Assembly (NCBI GenBank): GCA_016234955.1
Contig: JACRNN010000173.1
Location: forward strand, 1-10,108
DNA from: Deltaproteobacteria bacterium
GTDB lineage: Bacteria > Desulfobacterota > GWC2-55-46
DNA: 10,108 nucleotides
Direction of reading: 5' to 3'
The notes beneath the pieces were generated by a model, which was not told where the DNA came from, did no database searches, and saw only the letters and a list, made by a program, of their open reading frames with translations. Shown piece after piece: positions 1-6,893 of the stretch. Numbering within the stretch: position 1 is the stretch's first letter; every line of letters starts with the position of its first letter. Both the position numbers and the translations under genes were made by a program.

Positions 1-134
1 GCGGGTCACACCCGCCATCATACCAGATAAACCGGGGATGCCTTGCCAAACTATCGTCGCGCCGATGGGCAATCGCCGCGCAGGTATCCAAGACGGAGTT
101 TGGTGAATGATGTGAAACGGCGGGTGTGACCCGC
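1..134. repeat. Inverted repeat pair flanking about 100 bp of non-coding DNA
   Basis: The first 16 bases, GCGGGTCACACCCGCC, recur as an exact reverse complement at 119-134. Each copy is itself a small hairpin (GCGGG/CCCGC around a 4-6 base loop). The bases between (17-118) carry no convincing gene. The arrangement resembles a small non-autonomous element or a pair of REP-like units. The left copy starts at the window edge, so its true outer boundary cannot be seen. Just right of the second copy, CTACGGGG occurs twice in tandem (about 136-151). No transposase or target-site duplication was identified. Confidence 0.6.
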
Positions 135-243
135 CCTACGGGGCTACGGGGCTTATTAAGCAGAGGCATGAATCGCCGTCGGGAGGAAACTCCCGACGGC
201 ACTGTGAAACCCCATTGTGGACCTTGATCCCGTGGAGGTTTCA
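135..243. other. Non-coding stretch with GAAA-loop hairpin and repeat unit A2
   Basis: No gene is supported between 1 and 290. Within it, 175-185 (GCCGTCGGGAG) pairs perfectly with 190-200 (CTCCCGACGGC) across a GAAA loop on the plus strand, giving an 11-bp stem. Neither strand has a T-tract after the stem, so a classical intrinsic terminator is not supported. Positions 204-211 (GTGAAACC) and 237-244 (GGTTTCAC) form a perfect 8-bp inverted repeat bracketing the second unit of the 50-bp repeat family. Confidence 0.55.
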
Positions 244-293
244 CTTTTTTAGCGTTCCGAAACCCCTTGGGTTCCGAGTCCTTGGAGGTCTCA
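204..293 (-). repeat. 50-bp tandem repeat family, locus A (two units)
   Basis: Read on the minus strand, unit A1 (293 down to 244) starts TGAGACCTCC and ends GGAACGCTAAAAAAG. Unit A2 starts exactly 50 bp later at 243 with TGAAACCTCC and is more diverged toward its end. The TGA that opens A1 is also the stop codon of the gene at 291-596. The same layout recurs near 6148 and 9258, in each case with a 50-bp period and in the orientation of the preceding gene. Confidence 0.65.
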
Positions 294-596
294 CTTGATC
301 CTCTTTTTTACGCTCTTTATGGCGAACGCGTAATCCTTCTTCACCCCGGCCATAACCTTGCCGGCCTTTTTGTTAAGGTCCTTGAGGAGTCTGTCGCCTG
401 TTTTATGCAGGATGGCAAGCTCTTTTTCTATATCTATCTTTGCGCCCTTCTTCTTCAGCGCCGCCACCTCTTTGTTGAATCTGTCGCCTATGACGCCGAG
501 TTCCTTGTCGAGATTCTTGCCTATCTTCCTGAGCTCGTTATAAATCTGGGTCTTCAGGTCCGGCTTTTTAAATACCTTCCTGATCGGATTTTTCAC
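291..596 (-). CDS. Small basic helical protein, unknown function
   Basis: A 101-residue protein I do not recognise. It starts with GTG at 596, chosen because a full AAAGGAGG ribosome-binding site lies 6 bases upstream on the minus strand. The sequence is rich in Lys and poor in Pro, with no Cys, signal peptide or membrane segment. Long runs of alternating charged and aliphatic residues, such as the stretch around IEKELAILHKTGDRLLKDL (about residues 55-73), predict amphipathic helices or a coiled coil. The high positive charge would suit a nucleic-acid-binding, phasin-like or structural role, but none of these is demonstrated. Its stop codon is the first triplet of repeat unit A1. The next gene upstream on the same strand (779-1066) is 182 bp away with a hairpin between, so it is probably a separate transcript. 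Confidence 0.75.
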   Translation of the reverse strand: MKNPIRKVFKKPDLKTQIYNELRKIGKNLDKELGVIGDRFNKEVAALKKKGAKIDIEKELAILHKTGDRLLKDLNKKAGKVMAGVKKDYAFAIKSVKKRIK

Positions 597-686
597 GGAT
601 CGCCTCCTTTGGTTTTGAGTTACCGGCGGAACGCGCCAAGGTCAGACCGCCATCGCCATTTTTTACGGCCTGTCTTCCGATAGGAT

Positions 687-717
687 GTTGAAAAAGCCCA
701 TACATGGCTTTTTCAAC
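687..717. terminator. Hairpin, possible bidirectional terminator
   Basis: GTTGAAAAAGCC (687-698) pairs with GGCTTTTTCAAC (706-717) around a 7-base loop. The A-tract/T-tract sides give a terminator-like structure in both directions. It lies 62 bp after the stop of the 95-residue secreted protein gene on the minus strand and upstream of the next gene. The GC part of the stem is only three base pairs, so termination strength is doubtful; it may instead be a dispersed repeat. Confidence 0.4.
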
Positions 718-778
718 CGCAGCGCCAACGCATACCCCTAAGCCTGGCCCCGGTCTGGTGCGCCGTCCTGAAGCCTTA

Positions 779-1066
779 TCACCTTCTTGACCTTACGAAG
801 CCGGCCGCCATCGCCTCTTTTTCGGTGGAGAAGCATACCTCTGGCTTTACCCTGTCATAGAGCGCGCCGCCCGGGAGGTGGTACATCCTGGAGCCTTTCT
901 TCGGATTTACATTGCCCTTGATAGGATGGGTCCTGGGACAGTGCAATGCGTCTACCGGCCTTACGCCGTGTGGAAGGGGTGGAGGAGGGACAGGCCTGGG
1001 CTCCCTTGCAACCGCCATCGATGTGAAGATGAAAAAAAGCATCGCGGTGAAGACCAGAGACTTCAT
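779..1066 (-). CDS. Secreted small protein with sunset-domain-like C-terminus
   Basis: A 95-residue protein with a clear N-terminal signal peptide: MKSL, a hydrophobic core to about residue 17, and a likely cut after AVA at residue 20. The mature part opens with a Pro-rich linker (PRPVPPPPLPHG). A compact domain follows, containing CPRTHPIKGN, MYHLPGG, YDR, PEVCFSTEKEA and AAGFVRSRR. This order matches the small 'sunset' (Ada-like metal-binding) module often found at the end of secreted nucleases and in stand-alone proteins: Cys...PIKGN...YHxPGG...YD...CF...EAxAAG[FW]xxS. Two Cys and nearby His residues could bind metal or form a disulfide; that is inference. The ATG at 1066 is preceded by AAGGAGG at 4 bases spacing. 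It lies 173 bp downstream of hypE on the same strand and probably has its own promoter. Confidence 0.75.
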   Translation of the reverse strand: MKSLVFTAMLFFIFTSMAVAREPRPVPPPPLPHGVRPVDALHCPRTHPIKGNVNPKKGSRMYHLPGGALYDRVKPEVCFSTEKEAMAAGFVRSRR

Positions 1067-1171
1067 AAGACCTCCTTGTGGTTACTAATCGTCTCATAAT
1101 AGTATCGGCATGAAATCCATTTCCGTTATCAGTTATCAGTGAAGGATAAAGACGTATTTTCGCCTCTTCCA

Positions 1172-1200
1172 AATATACAACATGCCGGTAAAATTCACAA
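1172..1200 (-). promoter_or_regulatory. Candidate sigma70 promoter for the 95-residue secreted protein
   Basis: On the minus strand TTGTGA (1195-1200) and TATATT (1172-1177) are separated by 17 bp. The promoter would start just after the hypE stop and give a leader of about 100 nt before the ATG at 1066. The sequence match is moderate and there is no experimental support. Confidence 0.33.
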
Positions 1201-1239
1201 CAGCCACTTTAAGGTACAGGCCCAAGACCGATCGGCGCC

Positions 1240-2268
1240 TCAGCATATCCTCGGAAGCTGTTCGCCGGAGAGCATGTCGACGATGCGTCTGTTGCCGATG
1301 GAGGTCTCAAGCAGGACCTTGCCCTTTGGCCCCGCTTCGACGGTCCCGATTATGGAGGCATCCCTACCGAGCGGGTTCTTCCTCATGGCTTCGAGCACCG
1401 GAGGGGCCGCTTCAGGCGAGACCACGGCCACAAGCTTGCCCTCGTTGGCGAGGTATAGGGGGTCGAACCCCAATATCTCGCACGCCCCGCGCACCGCCTC
1501 CAGGACGGGTATCCTCTCCTCGTCCATGACCATTGCGCACATGCAGGAGCGCGCGAACTCATTGAGCGTCGAGCTAAGGCCTCCGCGCGTCGGGTCCCTC
1601 ATCGCCCTGATCCCACCTCCTGAGGCCTTGAGCATGTCCGCTGTAAGGGAGTGGAGCGGCGCGCAGTCGCTCTTGACAGGGGTCTCCATCCGTATCCCCT
1701 CCCTGTGAGTGAGTATCGCGATGCCGTGGTCGCCCATGGTGCCGGATACGATGATGACGTCCCCCGGACGTATGAGCGAGGGGGAGAGGTCTGCGGAATC
1801 GTCCATAACGCCTATGCCGGCCGTCGTGATAAAGAGCCTGTCGCCCTTGCCGCGTTCCACCACCTTGGTGTCCCCGGTAACTATCTCCACCCCGGCCGCC
1901 CTCGCCGTATCCGCCATGGATTTTACGACCCTGCCGAGCTCGTCGAAGGGGAGGCCCTCCTCTATTATGAAAGACGCGCTCAGGTAAAGGGGGCGCGCGC
2001 CGCCTACCGCGAGGTCGTTTATGGTGCCGCAGACCGAGAGCCTGCCGATGTCACCGCCGGGGAAGAATATCGGGTTAACCACGTAGGAGTCGGTCGTGAA
2101 GGCGAGCCTCGACCTGTTTACGGTTAAGACGGCCTGGTCGTTCAACGGGGCGAGGTGCTTGTTGCTGAAGGCGTTTAAGAAGACCTCCTCTATGAGCCTG
2201 CGGCTCAAGAGCCCGCCGCCGCCGTGGGCGAGGAGTATCTCACCGGCCCCCTTTTTCTCTATCGCCAT
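1240..2268 (-). CDS. hypE: Hydrogenase maturation factor HypE
   Basis: HypE accepts a carbamoyl group from HypF on its C-terminal Cys and dehydrates it, using ATP, to a thiocyanate that supplies the CN ligands of the [NiFe] centre. The protein ends in PRIC, the diagnostic tail carrying the acceptor Cys. The N-terminal LLAHGGGG, the TTDSYVVNPIFFPGGDIG region and GTINDLAVGGARPLYLS are typical of the PurM-like ATP-binding fold. The open frame extends upstream to 2451 through hypD, but that extension is low-complexity and unlike HypE. I place the start at ATG 2268 because GGGGA precedes it by 7 bases, giving 342 residues, within the usual 320-350. ATG 2283 (MGERK) is an alternative with no visible ribosome-binding site. 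It is the last hyp gene, 67 bp after hypD; the gap contains a short GCCCG/CGGGC hairpin (2312-2327). Confidence 0.96.
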   Translation of the reverse strand: MAIEKKGAGEILLAHGGGGLLSRRLIEEVFLNAFSNKHLAPLNDQAVLTVNRSRLAFTTDSYVVNPIFFPGGDIGRLSVCGTINDLAVGGARPLYLSASFIIEEGLPFDELGRVVKSMADTARAAGVEIVTGDTKVVERGKGDRLFITTAGIGVMDDSADLSPSLIRPGDVIIVSGTMGDHGIAILTHREGIRMETPVKSDCAPLHSLTADMLKASGGGIRAMRDPTRGGLSSTLNEFARSCMCAMVMDEERIPVLEAVRGACEILGFDPLYLANEGKLVAVVSPEAAPPVLEAMRKNPLGRDASIIGTVEAGPKGKVLLETSIGNRRIVDMLSGEQLPRIC

Positions 2269-2335
2269 CTTGCGTTCCCCCATGTTTGATGTTCGGGTAC
2301 GGCCCCGCGCGGCCCGTCTTGCCGGGCGAAACGCC

Positions 2336-3430
2336 TTACGCGACGACCTTCCTGTACTTGTAGAAGGCCGCGCAGGTGCCTTCGGATGATACCATGCACG
2401 GCCCGACCGGGTCAGCGGGCGTGCAGGCCGCGGCAAAGAGCGGGCACTCATCCGGGGTTATGATCCCCTTGAGCACTGAGCCGCACATGCACCCGGCGGG
2501 CTCTACGTCAGCTCCCGCCGGTATCTGAAACTTTTTCTCCGCGTCAAAAGAGCCGTAGGCGTCCCTGATCTTAAGCCCGCTTGAGGGGATGGCGCCTATC
2601 CCCCTCCAGGCGCTGTCCGCCGGCTCGAAGACCTCGTTCATTATCCCCTGCGCCCTGACGTTGCCTGCCCACGTAACGACCCTGTCGTACTCTATCTCTA
2701 TCTCGGACCTGCCCTCTTCGATCTGCCTTATGAGCATGTGGAGGCCGAGGAGGGCGTCAAGAGGCTCGAACCCGGCGACGACGCACGGGGCGCCGTAGCG
2801 CGTGGAGAGGAACCCGTAGGCCCCGGCGCCTATGACGGCCGTCACATGGCCGGGGCAGATGAAGCCGTCTATCTCCACGTCTCCGCTGTCGAGCAGGGCC
2901 TTCATCGCCGGAGGGGTCAGCTTGTGCACGGAGAGCGCCGAGAGGTTCTTAATGCCGTCTTCCGCGGCTGAAAGGATCGTGGCGGCCACGGTCGGGGCCG
3001 TGGTCTCGAAGCCCACCGCGTAGAAGACGACCTCTTTTCCGGGGTTGGACGCGGCCATGTCCAGGGCGTCGAGCGGGGAATATACGACCCGTATGTCGCT
3101 CCCGCGCGCCTTCTCCTCCTGCAGGGTGGAGCCGGAGCCGGGGACCCTCAGCATGTCCCCGAAGGTAGCCACTATCACGTTGCGCTCTTTCCTTACGAAC
3201 TCTATTATCCGGTTGACGTCATTGGCTGATGTGACGCAGACCGGACAGCCCGGCCCGGATATGAGGCGGATATTCGGCGGGAGCGAGTCCCGTATCCCGT
3301 ACCTCGATATGGAGTGGGTATGGGTGCCGCATATTTCCATGATGCTCGCCCGCTTGCCCGATATCTCCCGTATCTTTCCGAGGATACCGCGCGCCAGCTC
3401 CCTCTGCCTGAATTCGTCGATATATTTCAT
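2336..3430 (-). CDS. hypD: Hydrogenase maturation factor HypD
   Basis: HypD is the Fe-S scaffold protein that, with HypC, holds the iron while CN and CO ligands are attached. The 364-residue length is normal. Seen directly: CGTHT with Cys34; GPGCPVC with Cys62 and Cys65, the conserved redox and iron-site cysteines; GFETTAPT near residue 145; and a C-terminal Cys-rich segment (Cys314, 316, 329, 336, 345, 353) that includes the [4Fe-4S] ligands. ATG 3430 follows GAGGGG on the minus strand at about 10 bases, and the gene begins 15 bp after hypC. Tight spacing with hypC and hypF implies one transcript. HypC-HypD complex formation is established for the family. Confidence 0.97.
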   Translation of the reverse strand: MKYIDEFRQRELARGILGKIREISGKRASIMEICGTHTHSISRYGIRDSLPPNIRLISGPGCPVCVTSANDVNRIIEFVRKERNVIVATFGDMLRVPGSGSTLQEEKARGSDIRVVYSPLDALDMAASNPGKEVVFYAVGFETTAPTVAATILSAAEDGIKNLSALSVHKLTPPAMKALLDSGDVEIDGFICPGHVTAVIGAGAYGFLSTRYGAPCVVAGFEPLDALLGLHMLIRQIEEGRSEIEIEYDRVVTWAGNVRAQGIMNEVFEPADSAWRGIGAIPSSGLKIRDAYGSFDAEKKFQIPAGADVEPAGCMCGSVLKGIITPDECPLFAAACTPADPVGPCMVSSEGTCAAFYKYRKVVA

Positions 3431-3445
3431 CGCTCCGCGTCCCCT

Positions 3446-3658
3446 CTATCCGATAACATCTTCTATCATCGATAAGGTCTCCCCGGCCTTCTTCTCGTCG
3501 AGGCGCTCTATGGCGAAACCGGCGTGCACTATCACGTAGTCGCCAACGCGCGCCCCGTCGAGGAGCTTGAGGCTTATCTCCTTCTTGACCCCGGCCACGT
3601 CTACCGTGGCCTTCAAGCCTCTAACCTCTATTATCCTGCCCGGTATGCCGAGACACAT
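3446..3658 (-). CDS. hypC: Hydrogenase maturation chaperone HypC/HybG family
   Basis: This 70-residue chaperone partners HypD in building Fe(CN)2CO and then escorts the iron unit to the hydrogenase large subunit. It begins MCLGIPG, leaving the essential Cys2 next to the N-terminus after Met removal. GDYVIVHAGFAIERLDE supplies the conserved His45 region. The beta-barrel body (residues about 8-50) and short helical C-terminus match the family, whose members run 70-95 residues. The ATG at 3658 has AAGGAG about 11 bases upstream. It starts 20 bp after the hypF stop. Only one hypC-like gene is visible, so any hydrogenase-specific paralogue would lie outside. Confidence 0.96.
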   Translation of the reverse strand: MCLGIPGRIIEVRGLKATVDVAGVKKEISLKLLDGARVGDYVIVHAGFAIERLDEKKAGETLSMIEDVIG

Positions 3659-3678
3659 AAACCGATCCGCTCCTTCTT

Positions 3679-6009
3679 CTATGCGTTTTTCAATATCTCG
3701 CAGGCTATGGCCGCCTGTCCGAGCGAGACGCCGCCGTCGTTTGTGGGGACCCTCTCATTCGACCAGACCCTGAACCCCCGCTCCCTGAGCATACCGCAGA
3801 CAAGGCCTGAGAGCAACCTGTTCTGGAAGACCCCGCCGCTGAGCGCCACGTCACCTATGCCGCTCCTCTCTCCGATGGAACTTGCCGTTGACGCTATCAT
3901 CGCGGCGACGGAAGAGTGGAAGCGCCCCGATATCACCGGGGGGGACGCGCCAGCCGCGCGTTCCCCGACGACCCCCCTTATCATCGGGCGCATATCTATA
4001 CGCGCCGGGTTGCCCTCTATGGTCCCGTAGGGGTAGAGGGGGGCTGGATCAGCGGAGGCGACCGATTCGAGCTCTATGGCGGCCTCGGCCTCGAACGTGA
4101 CCCTGTCCTTCAGCCCTGTGATCGAGGCCACGGCGTCAAAGAGCCTCCCGGCGCTTGAAGTCAGTGGGGAGTTTATCCGCGCCTCTATCATCTTCATTAC
4201 AAGCGCCGCTTCTTTCCGCCCTATCCGTTCGCAAAAGCCCGGAAGCCTTGCCGGCCACTCCTCCCCGTACGCTGAATAGAGGTATGAAACGGCCATCCTC
4301 CACGGCTCCTTTATCGCCATCTCGCCGCCGGGCAGGCTTACGTAGTCGAGGTGGGCCGCCCTTGTAAATGTCCTCCTGTCCGCTATAAGGAACTCCCCGC
4401 CCCAGACGTTGCCGTCTACGCCGTACCCGGAGCCGTCGAAGGCCACGCCGATGACGGATCTTCTGAGGCCGTGCTCGGCCATCACGCTCGCGATATGGGC
4501 GTGGTGGTGCTGTACGGCTATTATCCTCGACCCTGGGATGTCGCGCATCGAGGCGTATTCAGAGGCGAACCTCGTGCTCATATAATCAGGGTGCATGTCG
4601 CGGGCTATTACCGAGGGGGCGGCCCTGAAGGTCTTCTCGAGGTTATTGAGGGTCTCCTTGAAGAATTCGAGGGAGGCGCAGTTGTCGAGGTCCCCTATGT
4701 GCGGGCTCAGGATGGCGCGGCTCCCCTTGGTAAGGCAGAACGTGTTCTTCAACCCCGCCCCGCAGGCCAGCGCCTCGGGCATCTCTTCGCCGAGCCCTAT
4801 CGGTTCTGGCACATACCCGCGCGCCCGTCTCGCTACCCTTGTCCCTGCGCCGTCTATCATTACGATGGAGTCGTCCACCCTCATGTATATATCCCTGTCA
4901 TGGAGGAGGAAGAAGCCGGCTATGCCCGAGAGCCTCTCTACCGCATCTTCGTTCGACCGCACTATCGGCTCGTCCGAGAGGTTGCCGCTCGTCATCACGA
5001 GCGCCTTGAACCTGTCCTCACCGGGGCCGAGCAGGAGGCAGTGGATCGGGGTGTATGGGAGCATGACGCCTAAGCGGCCGTTGCCGGGCGCAATGGCGGG
5101 GGAGAGCGCAGAAAGGTCCAGTTTTTCCAGGAGGACTATCGGGCGGGCCCTCGATTCAAGACACGACCTCTCCTCATCCGAGAGCGCGGCAAACGACCGT
5201 ACCTCGTCTATGCAGGCCGACATGAGGGCAAAGGGCTTGTTGCCGCCCTTGCCCTTGCGGAAAGAGCCCCTCTTGGATTGCCGCAGGCGCCTGACGCTGT
5301 CGTCGTTCTCTGCGTCACACGCGAGGTGGAACCCGCCTACCCCCTTTACGGCCAATATCATCCCTTCCTTGAGGAGCCTTCGGGCCCTCTCTATGGCCGG
5401 GTAGTTCCACTCTCCATATAGCGGCTCTACGCCCTTACCGCCGGCGAGCCAGACCCTTGGGCCGCATACAGGGCAGGCGTTGGGCTGGGCGTGGAAGCGT
5501 CTGTCAAAGGGGTCGTGGTACTCTCTCTCGCAATCCGCGCATAGCCGGAAATGGGCCATGGTCGTAGAAGGACGGTCGTAGGGGATGTCTTTTATTATCG
5601 AGTACCTGGGGCCGCAGTTGGTGCAGTTTATGAACGGGTAGAGGTAGCGCCTGTCATGGGCGTCAAGGAGCTCCCTTTGGCAGTCGGGGCAGATGGAGAT
5701 GTCCGGGGATACGAGCGCGAATCCGCCGGAGGCGCTCACGCTCTCTCTGATGGTGAAGTCGGTGTATGGAGAGAGGGGGAAGGCGCGCTCGATCTTAAGC
5801 CGTTCTATCCTTGCAAGCGGAGGGTGGGAAGTCTTCAGTTCGTCTATGAACCGCTCTATCCCCTCGCCCTGGAGCTCTATCAAGACCCCTTCTGAGTCGT
5901 TGAGGCAGAACCCCTTGAGGTTGTGTCTGTTGGCGAGGTTAAAGACGAAGGGACGGAAGCCGACGCCCTGCACTACCCCGGTTATATGAAGCCTGAGAGC
6001 GCCGTCCAT
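3679..6009 (-). CDS. hypF: Carbamoyltransferase HypF
   Basis: HypF converts carbamoyl phosphate and ATP to carbamoyl-AMP and transfers the carbamoyl group to HypE, the first step of cyanide ligand synthesis. All expected domains appear in 776 residues. The N-terminal acylphosphatase domain has VQGVGFRPFVF, with catalytic Arg19 and Asn37. Two zinc-finger-like segments follow with CPDC/CTNC and CADC/CPVC pairs (about residues 105-185). Next is a YrdC-like domain (about 200-385, with AVKGVGGFHLACDAEND and MTSGNLSDEPI). The C-terminal Kae1-like domain has HHHAHIASVMAEHG, AFDGSGYGVDGNVWGGEFL and LSGGVFQNRLL. The ATG at 6009 gives the standard N-terminus, but the ribosome-binding site is weak (GAAGGA about 12 bases away). 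A 136-bp repeat-bearing gap separates it from hypB, the largest gap in the cluster. Confidence 0.97.
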   Translation of the reverse strand: MDGALRLHITGVVQGVGFRPFVFNLANRHNLKGFCLNDSEGVLIELQGEGIERFIDELKTSHPPLARIERLKIERAFPLSPYTDFTIRESVSASGGFALVSPDISICPDCQRELLDAHDRRYLYPFINCTNCGPRYSIIKDIPYDRPSTTMAHFRLCADCEREYHDPFDRRFHAQPNACPVCGPRVWLAGGKGVEPLYGEWNYPAIERARRLLKEGMILAVKGVGGFHLACDAENDDSVRRLRQSKRGSFRKGKGGNKPFALMSACIDEVRSFAALSDEERSCLESRARPIVLLEKLDLSALSPAIAPGNGRLGVMLPYTPIHCLLLGPGEDRFKALVMTSGNLSDEPIVRSNEDAVERLSGIAGFFLLHDRDIYMRVDDSIVMIDGAGTRVARRARGYVPEPIGLGEEMPEALACGAGLKNTFCLTKGSRAILSPHIGDLDNCASLEFFKETLNNLEKTFRAAPSVIARDMHPDYMSTRFASEYASMRDIPGSRIIAVQHHHAHIASVMAEHGLRRSVIGVAFDGSGYGVDGNVWGGEFLIADRRTFTRAAHLDYVSLPGGEMAIKEPWRMAVSYLYSAYGEEWPARLPGFCERIGRKEAALVMKMIEARINSPLTSSAGRLFDAVASITGLKDRVTFEAEAAIELESVASADPAPLYPYGTIEGNPARIDMRPMIRGVVGERAAGASPPVISGRFHSSVAAMIASTASSIGERSGIGDVALSGGVFQNRLLSGLVCGMLRERGFRVWSNERVPTNDGGVSLGQAAIACEILKNA

Positions 6010-6145
6010 GGCCTTTAGTGTTTCCTTCGGGCATGATTAAGCGAAGCTATTTACGCAGGCTCCTTAGGATACCCCGGGGCTCGCTCCGGGGCGGTTCATT
6101 TTTTTAACGTTCTGCAATCCTGTGGGCCTTGAGTCCGTGGATATC
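6010..6145 (-). other. hypB-hypF intergenic region with repeat insertion
   Basis: This 136-bp gap holds repeat units B1 and B2, then a GC hairpin CCCCGG/CCGGGG on the minus strand (about 6073-6092). After that comes a stretch with no clear promoter before hypF. An 11-codon ATG-to-TAA frame starting at 6099 lies inside the repeats, but nothing supports its translation. No T-tract follows the hairpin in the operon direction, so read-through into hypF is plausible. Confidence 0.5.
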
Positions 6146-6148
6146 TCA
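6070..6148 (-). repeat. 50-bp tandem repeat family, locus B
   Basis: Read on the minus strand, unit B1 (6148 down to 6099) begins TGAGATATCC and ends GCAGAACGTTAAAAAAA. B2 begins exactly 50 bp later at 6098 with TGAACCGCC and is strongly diverged, with a GC hairpin replacing the usual interior. The first TGA is the stop codon of hypB. The B1 segment CCACGGACTCAAGGCCCAC closely matches the A2 segment CCACGGGATCAAGGTCCAC, which supports common origin across loci. Confidence 0.6.
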
Positions 6149-6811
6149 TTTTACCACGTTCGAGACCAGTCCGGAAAGACAGGCGCACCACGCGCCTATG
6201 CCTTCGCCGGTGGAGCAGGAGGTCTTGAAGACCTTGAGACACGGGTTTATCTTCAGCGCTCTATCGACCGCCCTCTCCACGTTGAAGCCGGTGTACGGGA
6301 CGAGGTCCGTCTTGTTTATCAGGAGCATATCGGACTTATTGAATATCGCAGGGTACTTAAGCGGCTTGTCGTCGCCTTCGGCGCATCCGAGCACGCAGAC
6401 CGTGAGGTCGGCGCCGAGGTCGAACTCCGCCGGGCATACCAGGTTGCCGACGTTCTCGATTATAAGGAGCCTTACGCCCTCGATCCCGCATACCCAGGGT
6501 ATCTCATGGCTTATCATGTGGGCGTCGAGGTGGCAGGCCCTGCCGGTCGTTATCTGCCTTACGGGGACGCCGTGCCTTTTTACCCTCATGGAGTCGAGGT
6601 CCGTCTCTATGTCCCCCTCTATTACGGCAAGGCCCCTGACAGAGTCCTTCAGAAAGGGGATGGACCGTTCTATTATGGAGGTCTTCCCGGCGCCCGGGGA
6701 GCTTACCATGTTGATCGAGAAGACGCCCCTGCCGCGAAGCGCGGCCCTGTTCAATGCGGCTATCCCGTCGTTTTTCGAGAGCAGCTTCTCTTCCATCAAT
6801 ATCTCATGCAT
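6146..6811 (-). CDS. hypB: Hydrogenase nickel incorporation GTPase HypB
   Basis: HypB is the SIMIBI-class GTPase that, with HypA, loads nickel into the hydrogenase large subunit. The 221-residue protein has the P-loop SSPGAGKTS (37-45), GDIETDLD (67-74), the metal-site pair Cys93-His94 in GRACHLDAH, ENVGNLVCP (119-127, including Cys126), and the G4 motif NKTD (166-169). The N-terminus lacks both the CxxCGC motif of E. coli HypB and any His-rich nickel-storage stretch, so this is the minimal form. The frame stays open upstream through hypA, but ATG 6811 is chosen because MHEILMEEK fits the family and AAGGA lies 9 bases upstream. ATG 6796 is less likely. Its stop codon overlaps repeat unit B1. 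Confidence 0.95.
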   Translation of the reverse strand: MHEILMEEKLLSKNDGIAALNRAALRGRGVFSINMVSSPGAGKTSIIERSIPFLKDSVRGLAVIEGDIETDLDSMRVKRHGVPVRQITTGRACHLDAHMISHEIPWVCGIEGVRLLIIENVGNLVCPAEFDLGADLTVCVLGCAEGDDKPLKYPAIFNKSDMLLINKTDLVPYTGFNVERAVDRALKINPCLKVFKTSCSTGEGIGAWCACLSGLVSNVVK

Positions 6812-6822
6812 AGGGGGTCTTC

Positions 6823-6893
6823 CTTGAACATGCATAGCGAGCGCATTCCCCGCGGTTTTTCCGCGGGGAATGCGCTCGCCATGCATGTTCAAG
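6823..6893. repeat. Long palindrome at the hypA-hypB junction (family P, copy 1)
   Basis: Positions 6823-6855 pair with 6861-6893 over 33 bp with one mismatch (6836/6880) around a five-base T loop (A loop in the hyp mRNA). The outer arm reads TGAACATGCATAGCGAGCGC and the inner core is ATTCCCCGCGG. The right arm contains the hypA stop codon (6889-6891). The left base touches the hypB ribosome-binding site (AAGGA, complement of 6821-6825). It nearly fills the 77-bp gap between the two genes. Confidence 0.9.

Noticed and set aside
204..293. CRISPR array interpretation of the 50-bp repeats
   Set aside because: Only two units per locus, diverged interiors with no direct-repeat/spacer alternation, and no cas genes.
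1130..1142. Direct repeat TTATCAGTTATCAGT as an operator
   Set aside because: Too short to separate from chance, and it lies within the leader rather than over a promoter element.
2269..2451. N-terminal extension of the hypE frame into hypD
   Set aside because: The extension is Arg/Pro/Ala-rich, overlaps the conserved hypD end and has no family match; ATG 2268 gives a normal HypE.
4351..5404. Two long plus-strand frames opposite hypF
   Set aside because: Both are antisense to conserved HypF domains, lack plausible motifs, and are best explained as shadows.
6066..6101. 11-codon ATG-to-TAA frame within repeat B2 as a leader peptide
   Set aside because: No ribosome-binding site, and the ATG belongs to the repeat sequence; no attenuator structure follows.
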